From Niastella caeni (lineage in GTDB: Bacteria; Bacteroidota; Bacteroidia; Chitinophagales; Chitinophagaceae), in contig NZ_STFF01000017.1 in assembly GCF_004834005.1 (NCBI RefSeq), positions 1 through 64,000 on the forward strand: a stretch of DNA of 64,000 nt, read 5' to 3'. Made by a program: the position numbers and the translations under genes. The first letter of the stretch is position 1, and each line of letters begins with the position of its first letter. The notes beneath the pieces were generated by a model. That model searched no databases and was not told the DNA's origin. It saw only the letters and a list, made by a program, of their open reading frames with translations. Shown here one piece after another: positions 1 to 10,500 of this stretch.

Positions 1-500
1 TGATCGTCCAGGTGATGGTAATGTTACCGCCATCACACAGGTTGATCGATTGGTTGGTGAAGTTGCTGGTCACCTGCGGTGCGCAACCACCGGTTGCGGC
101 GATCGCACCTGTCCGCTGTGTTACCCATGCTGCTATTGCTGCATTGAGCGAAGCCTGATCAGCAAACGTACAAGCTGCCACAGTGGTATCGGCTGGCTGA
201 TTGAAGGCCAGGGCCGGCGCCGGTGTTACGGTATAGATGGCATCCACGGTAGTGGTATCACACTTATCGGTGATCGTCCAGGTGATGGTAATGTTACCGC
301 CATCACAGAGGTTGATCGATTGGTTGGTGAAGTTGCTGGTCACCTGCGGTGCGCAACCACCGGTTGCGGCGATCGCACTTGTCCGCTGTGTTACCCAAGC
401 TGCTATTGCTGCATTGAGCGAAGCCTGATCGGCAAACGTACAGGCTGCCACAGTGGTATCGGCTGGCTGATTATAAGTAAATGGTGGTTGCGTAATATCA
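1..500 (-). repeat. Tandem 270-bp (90-residue) coding repeat
   Basis: The sequence starting at base 1 (TGATCGTCCAGGTGATGGTA) recurs at 271 with only a few mismatches over more than 200 bases, so the encoded unit is 90 residues long. Each unit carries the 'ADTTVAAC...' start, a WVTQRT segment and an 'NLCDGGNITITWTITDKC' segment. More units may follow beyond the window edge. Confidence 0.85.
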
Positions 501-1537
501 AATGTCTGATTACATGTACTTGTACATCCATTCGTATCGATAATAGTAAGGTTCAGCGTGAAGCTTCCGCAACTATTATTGGTAAGCACTGAAACGGTTT
601 GTCCATTTGTTGCACCGGAGATAGTTGCATTTCCACTGATTGACCAACTATAAGTCGACATTCCCAATGGTCCACTATATGTATTTGTAGTACCGGGGCA
701 TACATTGTTATTACCGGTAATAGAACATACTGGCAGCGGATTCACCGTTACTGTTCCACTTGCAGAAGCCGACACACAACCCGTTGCGGTATTGATGATC
801 ACAACACTATAGGTTCCGGCTACTGTGGATGTGAAGCTGGCCACATTACCCGGATCAGGAACTCCTGCCGGCACAGTCCATGCATAGCTGTAGGTACCTG
901 GTTCCCCTGGCGTTGCTGTTATTGTCGCCGCTATTCCCTCACATACCGTTGACGAGTTCACCACTACCGTCGGCAGCGGATTCACGGTGACCACAATTGA
1001 AACTGTGTCGCCAACACAACCTTCAGCGTTGGTTTCAACTACCCGCACGGTATATACACCGACGGCTGTCCAGGTCACTGTAATTAAATTAGGGTACGTT
1101 GGATGTGGAGTCAACGTAAACCCGGTATTGGGCGTAATGCTCCATGCATAGGTAGACCCGGTAGTGAGTACTACACCATACTCTTTTGTTGTATTAATAC
1201 ATACCGAATGATCACCTGGGGTTGGCGGAGGCGCTTGTGCTATTGCATTTGTGCCAAATGCTGTGAACAACAGCATGAGTCCCCATTTTATAAGTAGTTT
1301 AGCGGAGTGTGTGTGCGGCATTTTTTTGTTCTTTAGAGATGGTGTAGGGATGTTTGCTAAATGCATTTTGTTCAAAAAAGCGGGGACCCGCTCATGGAAG
1401 AAGATGCCTTCCAGTTCTTCTTTATTTCGGGTAAATGAGAGAACCAGCAATCGAAGCCATAGCAAAAAAGCTGACCAAAAATGCCGGGCTTGCCTGCCGG
1501 TATTTTTTGTTTTGTATGGGTTGCTGTTTTCTTTCAT
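1..1537 (-). CDS. Large secreted Ig/PKD-like repeat protein, 3' end cut by window edge
   Basis: Reading the minus strand gives an uninterrupted frame down to base 1. A clear signal peptide begins at the ATG at 1321 (MPHTHSAKLLIKWGLMLLF, then a cut after AIAQA). It is followed by PKD/Ig-like segments of the 'NPLPV-C.ITG.N.VCPG' type and then repeats beginning 'PADTTVAACTFADQASL'. The same frame stays open upstream through an ATG at 1366 and another at 1537, the latter only 16 bases after the stop of the upstream giant gene. I give 1537 as the longest possible start, but 1321 is the start that places the signal peptide normally. Inferred to be an exported surface protein or adhesin. The C-terminus, where a sorting domain would sit, lies outside the window. 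The + strand frames over this region are shadows. Confidence 0.75.
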   Translation of the reverse strand, partial: MKENSNPYKTKNTGRQARHFWSAFLLWLRLLVLSFTRNKEELEGIFFHERVPAFLNKMHLANIPTPSLKNKKMPHTHSAKLLIKWGLMLLFTAFGTNAIAQAPPPTPGDHSVCINTTKEYGVVLTTGSTYAWSITPNTGFTLTPHPTYPNLITVTWTAVGVYTVRVVETNAEGCVGDTVSIVVTVNPLPTVVVNSSTVCEGIAATITATPGEPGTYSYAWTVPAGVPDPGNVASFTSTVAGTYSVVIINTATGCVSASASGTVTVNPLPVCSITGNNNVCPGTTNTYSGPLGMSTYSWSISGNATISGATNGQTVSVLTNNSCGSFTLNLTIIDTNGCTSTCNQTFDITQPPFTYNQPADTTVAACTFADQASLNAAIAAWVTQRTSAIAATGGCAPQVTSNFTNQSINLCDGGNITITWTITDKCDTTTVDAIYTVTPAPALAFNQPADTTVAACTFADQASLNAAIAAWVTQRTGAIAATGGCAPQVTSNFTNQSINLCDGGNITITWTI

Positions 1538-1553
1538 AAACCGTTTTTTATAA

Positions 1554-4500
1554 TTAATTATGAAAAATTATCGGTGCTGGCCTTGGATTAACAGTTACCG
1601 TTGTTGTACAGGTGGAAGTATTGCCACATGCATCTGTAACTGTCCATGTTATTGTTGATACTCCAACATTAAATACTCCACTGGCATCATTCCCTGTTCC
1701 ACTTCTTGTAGTTGCTCCTGTGATTTGATAGGTAAAATTCAACGTACCATTGCAATTATCAGATGCAGTTGCTGGTGGAATAGTATAAGTATTGCTATTG
1801 ACTGCACAGAAGACTTGTGCCGGCGGACAGGTAATCACCGGTGGTATACTATCCTCCACATTTATAATTTGAGAAACCGATGATGTATTGTTACATGCAT
1901 CGGTGAATGTCCATGTTCTTGTAATAGTATATCCGCAAGCTTTAGCAACCTGAACGTCAACACCCGTTGCGGTAATGTTGCCACTACAATTGTCAGTTGC
2001 TGTCAACGTACCGGGAGCCGGCACATCAGCAAGGCATTGGAAACTCTGTGACGCAGGAGCCGGTGCAACCGGTGGTGTATTATCAACCACGGTTAAAACC
2101 TGTGTAGCAGTAGTTGTATTCCCACAGGCATCTGTTGCTGTCCAGGTCCTCGTGATCGTGCCACAACCTTCTACTACATTATTCGTTTCAGAAAAATTTA
2201 CAGTAATGGTAGGATCGCAGTTATCAGTGGCCGTTACTGCAAAGCCAGCCTCAATTAAATTACCACACTGAACGGTAGCATTGGCAGGAACCCCAGTTAT
2301 TATTGGTGCGGTGTTGTCTACTACCGTCAATACCTGCGTAGCAGTTGCTGTATTACCACAAAGGTCTGTTGTAGTCCATGTTCTGGTAATGGTACCGCAT
2401 CCTTCCACCACACTAACCGCCTCTGCATACGTAACAGCAACGGAAGGCGAACAATTATCATTAGCGGTCACTACTGGTGCAGCCGGAATATTGTCACACT
2501 GTATAGTAATATTTGCTGGCACGCCAACAAATTGCGGTGCCTGTGTATCTCTTGTAAAGCTAACTGTCTGTGTAGCCGTTCCGGTATTTCCACATGAATC
2601 GGTAACTGTCCATGTTCTTGTTACCGTTCTTATGCAACCTGTTCCCTGTTCAACCCCGTCAGTGAATGTAGCGGTTAAACCTGTAGTACAATTATCAGCA
2701 ACGGTAGCAGTTCCAAATGCGGCAACAATATTTGCTGCAGTTGGATTACAGGGCACACTGGTACTTGCCGTCAATGTGATCACCGGCGCCTGGGTATCAA
2801 CAATATTTACAGTAAAATTACATGCTGTGCTACTCTGACATCCATTGAGCGTCGTACGTAACGATAACGTGTATGTTCCGCAGCGTCCCCCCGCAACCAC
2901 CGTTACAGTTTGTCCTGTAGATGAACCGGAAATAGTTCCTGAACCTGATATGCTCCATTGATAACTGTACCCTGAAATATTTGGACCGCTATACGTATTG
3001 GTTGAAGCAGGACATACACTATTGTTTCCGGTTATATCACAAACCGGCAATGGTTTTACCACGACTGCTACATTGGCGCTTCCGCCAGGGCATCCTCCAT
3101 AAGTTGTAGATACGGTATAGGTATACGTACCGGGTGCTGTAGGACTGGCCTTTACAGATTGTCCTGTAGTAGTATTAAGGTAATAAGGACTTTGAACGCC
3201 TGAAGGATTGGTTAACGTCCAGTTATATGTAAGCGGTACAGCCGGCACCACCATACCTGCATTATCAATGGCCCAGTTACTTCCGGCAGATCCCTGGTAA
3301 TTAAATCTGATCTTTAAATTCGATAAACCAAGGTAATTGGTGAGATCGATATTTGTTTGAACAAAACCATTGTCCGGAGTTCCCAAGGTTGCAGGACCCG
3401 TATATTGCAACAGGGGAACCGATTGAAAAGTACTTCCACCGTCTGTTGATATTTCGACCGATATTGTAGTCCCTGCATTAATGTTAAAAGCTTGCCAGAA
3501 GCTGAAGACAGCAGTCGACATGCCGATAGTATTAAACACAGGCGTTACCATGGTGGTAGTGCCGGTACCTGCAGCAATGGCAAATTTCGGATCTCCACTG
3601 TTATACAGCATACCATTAAATACTTTAGGATTGGTCAGGTTAAATGGAGTATTTTGTTCATTATCTGCACTGGCCTGTATATTATGAGGTAAGCCGTTTT
3701 CTGTTGCGCTCCACCCGCCTGAATTGTCAAGAGATGCGCTATTAAAATCCTCTACGCCCGACCAGCTCGAGGGTAGATCCGTTCCTGTGGCTGATAGTGT
3801 ACTGGAATCACCTAAGCAAATTTCTGCAGGGTTGGCGGTTGCCCCCGTTGGCGGATAGGCAGGGGTAACACTCACTACTCCATTTGATGAGTAAGAGGTG
3901 CATCCGCCATTTTGAACAACTGCCCGGTATATTGTAGTTTGACTTAAATTAGAATACGACTGGGTATTTGATGTATTTGCGATTGACGCCCAGGTTCCTC
4001 CGCCATTGGTAGATGATTCCCATCTTATGATTGTACCGGTATTGCCGCTTAACGTCAAAGTACCACTGTTCGAACCAGTACAGGCAGATGTAACAGCCGG
4101 CGCAATAGTCCCTCCCGCCGGAGAAGGATTTACTGTTATAGTTACTGTTGCTGTATTTGTACAACCATTGGCCGCTGTTCCGGTTACGGTATAGGTTGTA
4201 GTAGTGGTTGGACTTGCAGTAACAGTAGCGCCGCTGGTAGTTGACAAACCTGTTGAAGGATTCCAGGTATAGCTGGCGCCACCACTTGCTGTAAGTATTG
4301 TGCTGTTACCGCTACAAATGGTTGCCGATGAAGGTGAAACAGAAATTGTTGGGGTACTGTTGATAATCATACCTGTAGTTGCAGTTACGGCAGCGCAACC
4401 ACCTGAAGCAGGTACTGTATAAGTTACAGTATATGTTCCCGTTGTGCTGATTGAGGGAGAAATGGTACCGGTTGTACTATTGATTGACAATCCTAATGGC

Positions 4501-7500
4501 GATACACTATACGTACCACCTGTGTAGGCGCCGGTTCCTATTAAAGTTACTGCCTGCGGTGAAGAAACAGATGTGCAGAAAGATGTAGCCGGATACGAGA
4601 TAGCTGCTGTTGGCGCTGTAGTAATAGTAATCGATGCAGTTGTCGTAATAGCAGCGCATCCACCCGATGCTGCTCTTGTATAGGTTACCGTATAAGCGCC
4701 GGCTGTACTTGATGATGGTGTAATGGCGCCGGTGCTCGTATTTATAGTTAGTCCGGATGGAGCTGCGCTATAGGTGCCGCCGGTATAAGCACCCGTGCCT
4801 GTTAAGGTAGCTGCCTGTGCCGTACTTACAGATCGGCAGAATGGTGTACCCGCATAAGAAAGACTTGCCGTAGGCGCCGTTGTAATGGTAACGCTGGTTG
4901 TTGCGTTAACCGCCGCACAACCGCCAGATGCAGGTGTAGTATAAGTTATGGTGTATGTTCCGGCTGTACTTGACGAAGGCGTTATTACGCCGGTCGTTGT
5001 ATTTATGGTTAATCCCGATGGAGCCGTACTATAGGTTCCGCCACTATACGCACCTGTGCCGGTTAATGTAACAGATGCTGTATTTACTGTTGTACAGAAT
5101 GGCGTTCCCGCATAACTGATTGTGGCCGTAGGTACTGCTGTTATTGTAACCGATGCTGTTGTACTAATAGCAGCGCATCCACCCGATGCTGCCCTCGTAT
5201 AGGTTACCGTATAGGTGCCGGCTGTACTTGATGATGGTGTAATGGCGCCGGTACTCGTATTTATAGTTAGTCCGGATGGAGCTGCACTATAGGTGCCGCC
5301 GGTATAAGCACCCGTGCCTGTTAAGGTAGCTGACTGTGCCGTACTTACAGATCGGCAGAATGGATTTCCTGCATAGGTAAGATTAACTGTTGGTTGTGCG
5401 GTGATCGTTACGGATGTAGTAACATTTACGGTAGCGCAACCGCCAGATGCAGGTATATTATAAGTTATAGTATAAGTGCCAGGTGTACTTGACGATGGGG
5501 TTATTTCACCGGTTGAACTATTGATGGTTAAGCCTGCTGGCGCGCCGAACGTACCACCGGTGTATGCACCTGTTCCAGATAGCGTTACCGGTGCCGAACC
5601 AACCGTTGTACAGAATGGCGTTCCTGCATATGAAATGGTTGCTGTAGGAACCGCAGTAATAACAACCGTAGCAGTTGTACTAATAGCAGCGCATCCGCCC
5701 GATGCTGCCCTTGTATAGGTTACCGTATAGGTGCCGGCTGTACTTGATGATGGTGTAATGGCGCCGGTGCTCGTATTTATAGTTAGTCCGGATGGAGCTG
5801 CACTATAGGTGCCGCCGGTATAAGCACCCGTGCCTGTTAAGGTAGCTGCTTGTGCCGTACTTACAGATCGGCAGAATGGATTTCCTGCATAGGTAAGATT
5901 AACTGTTGGTTGTGCGGTGATCGTTACGGATGTAGTAACATTTACGGTAGCGCAACCACCAGATGCAGGAATATTATAAGTTATAGTATAAGTGCCAGGT
6001 GTACTTGACGATGGGGTTATTTCACCGGTTGAACTATTGATGGTTAAGCCTGCTGGCGCGCCGAACGTACCACCGGTGTATGCACCTGTTCCAGATAGCG
6101 TTACCGGTGCCGAACCAACCGTTGTACAGAATGGCGTTCCTGCATATGAAATGGTTGCTGTAGGAACCGCAGTAATAACAACCGTAGCAGTTGTACTAAT
6201 AGCAGCGCATCCGCCCGATGCTGCCCTTGTATAGGTTACCGTATAGGTGCCGGCTGTACTTGATGATGGTGTAATGGCGCCGGTGCTCGTATTTATAGTT
6301 AGTCCGGATGGAGCTGCACTATAGGTGCCGCCGGTATAAGCACCCGTGCCTGTTAAGGTAGCTGCCTGTGCCGTACTTACAGATCGGCAGAATGGTGTAC
6401 CCGCATAAGAAAGACTTGCCGTAGGCGCCGCTGTAATGGTAACGCTGGTTGTTGCGTTAACCGCCGCACAACCGCCAGATGCAGGTATATTATAAGTTAT
6501 AGTATATGTGCCAGGTGTGCTTGACGATGGGGTTATTTCACCGGTTGAACTATTAATGGTTAAGCCTGCTGGCGCGCCGAACGTACCACCGGTGTATGCA
6601 CCTGTTCCAGATAGCGTTACCGGTGCCGAACCAACCGTTGTACAGAATGGCGTTCCCGCATATGAAATGGTTGCTGTAGGAACTGCAGTAATAACAACTG
6701 TAGCAGTGGTAGTCACAGCAGCGCATCCGCCCGATACCGGCGTGGTGTAAGTTACCGTATATGTTCCCGCAGTACTGGTTGATGGCGTAATAGCGCCAGT
6801 TGAAGGAGTAATAGATAATCCTGCCGGAGCCGCGGTATACGTTCCGCCAGTATATGCACCTGTACCCGTTAAAGTAGCTGACTGCGCGGTACTTATTGAC
6901 CGGCAGAATGGCGTACCCGCATAAGAAAGACTTGCTGTAGGCGCCGCTGTTATAGTAACGCTGGTTGTTGAGTTAACCGCTGCACAACCGCCAGATGCTG
7001 GTGTGGTATAAGTTATGGTGTATGTTCCGGCTGTACTTGACGAAGGCGTTATTACGCCGGTCGTTGTATTTATGGTTAGTCCCGATGGAGCCGCACTATA
7101 GGTTCCGCCATTATACGCACCTGTTCCGGTTAATGTTACAGATGCTGTATTTACTGTTGTACAGAAAGGCGTTCCCGCATAACTGATCGTGGCTGTAGGT
7201 AATGCCGTAATAGTAACATTAGCCGTTGCGGTTACAACAGGACATCCGCCAGTGGCTGCAATTGTATAAGTAACCGTGTATGCTCCGGGAGTACTGGTCG
7301 ATGGGGTTATCGCACCTGTTGTACTATTGATTGATAATCCCGACGGAGCAACACTGTAAGTTCCGCCATTGAATGCTCCGGTTCCGGTTAGCGTCACATT
7401 TTGAGCTGCGCTTACAGTTGTGCAGAAAGGCGCTCCTATATAGCTGATCGTGGCTGTGGGCAATGCAGTAATGGTAACATTGGTGGTGGTGATTGAAGTA

Positions 7501-10500
7501 CAGCCATTTGCATTGGTTACAGTTACCGTATACGTTCCTGCAGCGGCCGTAGTAACACTCGTGATCGAAGGGTTTTGCTGGTTGGAATTAAATCCGTTTG
7601 GTCCCGTCCAGCTATATGTAGTACCGCCAGTAGCTGTCAGGTTCAGGGTAGAACCTGTGCACTGCGGTGTATTGCTGCTGGCTGTTGGTGTTGGCAATGC
7701 GTTGATCGTAACATTTGTCGTTGTTGTCGCTGAGCATCCGTTACCATCAGTAACAACAACTGTGTAAACGCCCGAAGCAGCAGTTGTTACACCAGCGATC
7801 GAAGGATTTTGTGTATTTGATGTAAATCCGTTTGGTCCTGTCCAATTATATGTAGAACCACCACTGGCTGTAAGATTCAGACTAGAACCTGTGCACTGCG
7901 GCGTGTTGCTGCTGGCTGTTGGTGTTGGTAATGCATTGATAGTAACATTTGTCGTTGTTGTCGCCGAACATCCATTTCCATTAGTTACAACCACTGTATA
8001 AATCCCTGAAGCAGCTGTGGTCACATTGGTGATCGAAGGGGTTGCCGATGATGAGGTAAACCCGTTGGGGCCTGTCCAACTATAATTTGTACCACCGGTA
8101 ACAGTAAGATTTAAAGTACCACTGGCGCATTGCGGGGTGTTGCTGCTGGCTGTTGGCGTTGGCAATGCGTTGATAGTAACATTTGTCGTTGTTGTCGCTG
8201 AGCATCCGTTTCCATCGGTAACAACAACTGTGTAAACGCCCGAAGCAGCAGTTGTTACACCAGCGATCGAAGGATTTTGTGTATTTGATGTAAATCCGTT
8301 GGGTCCTGTCCAATTATATGTAGTACCGCCAGTAGCTGCCAGGTTCAAGGTAGATCCAACGCACTGTGGCGTATTACTGCTGGCTGTTGGTGTTGGCAAT
8401 GCATTAATAGTAACATTTGTCGTTGTTGTCGCCGAACATCCATTTCCATTAGTTACAACCACTGTATAAATCCCTGAAGCAGCTGTGGTCACATTGGTGA
8501 TCGAAGGGGTTGCCGATGATGAGGTAAACCCGTTGGGGCCTGTCCAACTATAATTTGTACCACCGGTAGCAGTAAGATTTAAAGTACCACTGGCGCATTG
8601 CGGTGTGTTGCTGCTGGCTGTTGGTGTTGGTAATGCATTGATAGTAACATTTGCCGTTGTTGTCGCCGAACATCCATTTCCATTAGTTACAACCACTGTA
8701 TAAATCCCTGAAGCAGCTGTGGTCACATTGGTGATCGAAGGGGTTGCCGATGATGAGGTAAACCCGTTGGGGCCTGTCCAACTATAATTTGTACCACCGG
8801 TAGCAGTAAGATTTAAAGTACCACTGGCGCATTGCGGTGTATTGCTGCTGGCTGTTGGCGTTGGCAATGCATTGATCGTAACATTTGTCGTTGTTGTCCC
8901 TGAGCATCCGTTTCCATCGGTAACAACAACTGTGTAAACGCCCGAAGCGGCAGTTGTTACACCAGCGATCGAAGGATTTTGTGTATTTGATGTAAATCCG
9001 TTTGGTCCCGTCCAGCTATATGTAGTACCGCCAGTAGCTGTCAGGTTCAGGGTTGAACCAACGCACTGTGGCGTATTACTGCTGGCTGTTGGTGTTGGTA
9101 ATGCATTGATAGTAACATTTGCCGTTGTTGTCGCCGAACATCCATTTCCATTAGTTACAACCACTGTATAAATCCCTGAAGCAGCTGTGGTCACATTGGT
9201 GATCGAAGGGGTTGCCGATGATGAGGTAAACCCGTTGGGGCCTGTCCAACTATAATTTGTACCACCGGTAACAGTAAGATTTAAAGTACCACTGGCGCAT
9301 TGCGGGGTGTTGCTGCTGGCTGTTGGCGTTGGCAATGCATTAATAGTAACATTTGCCGTTGTTGTCGCCGAACATCCATTTCCATTAGTTACAACCACTG
9401 TATAAATCCCTGAAGCAGCTGTGGTCACATTGGTGATCGAAGGGGTTGCCGATGATGAGATAAACCCGTTGGGGCCTGTCCAACTATAATTTGTACCACC
9501 GGTAGCAGTAAGATTTAAAGTAACACTGGCGCATTGCGGTGTGTTGCTGCTGGCTGTTGGCGTTGGCAATGCATTGATCGTAACATTTGTCGTTGTTGTC
9601 CCTGAGCATCCGTTTCCATCGGTAACAACAACTGTGTAAACGCCCGAAGCGGCAGTTGTTACACCAGCGATTGAAGGATTTTGTGTATTTGATGTAAATC
9701 CGTTGGGTCCTGTCCAATTATATGTAGTACCGCCAGTGGCTGTCAGGTTCAGGGTAGAACCTGTGCACTGCGGCGTATTGCTACTGGCTGTTGGCGTTGG
9801 TAATGCATTGATAGTAACATTTGTCGTTGTTGTCGCTGAGCATCCGTTTCCATCGGTAACAACAACTGTGTAAACGCCCGAAGCAGCAGTTGTTACACCA
9901 GCGATCGAAGGATTTTGTGTATTTGATGTAAATCCGTTGGGTCCTGTCCAATTATATGTAGTACCGCCAGTAGCTGCCAGGTTCAAGGTAGATCCAACGC
10001 ACTGGGGTGTATTGCTGCTGGCTGTTGCTACCGGAAGCGTATTGATCGTAACGGTAGTGCTTGCTGTTGCCAAGCATCCATTTCCATCTGTTACCGTTAC
10101 CGTATAAGTTACCGCAGCCGCCGTGGTCACATTGGTGATTACTGGGTTTTGCTGGTTGGAAGCAAATCCGTTCGGAGCGGTCCAACTATAGATTGTACCA
10201 CCATTCGCTGTCAGGTTCAGGGTAGAACCAACGCACTGGGGTGTATTGCTGCCGGCTGTTGGCGTTGGCAATGCGTTGATCGTAACTGTCGTGTTTGTCG
10301 TGGCGGAACAGCCATTTCCATCCGTTACTATTACCGTATAAATTCCCGAGGCCGCTGTGGTCACATTGAAGATCATTGGGTTTTGCTGGCTGGAAATAAA
10401 CCCATTGGGTCCGGTCCAATTATAAGTAGCACCACCTGTAGCAGTCAGGTTCAGGGTTGAACCGGCGCACTGCGGTGTATTGCTGTTCGCGGTTGGCGTT

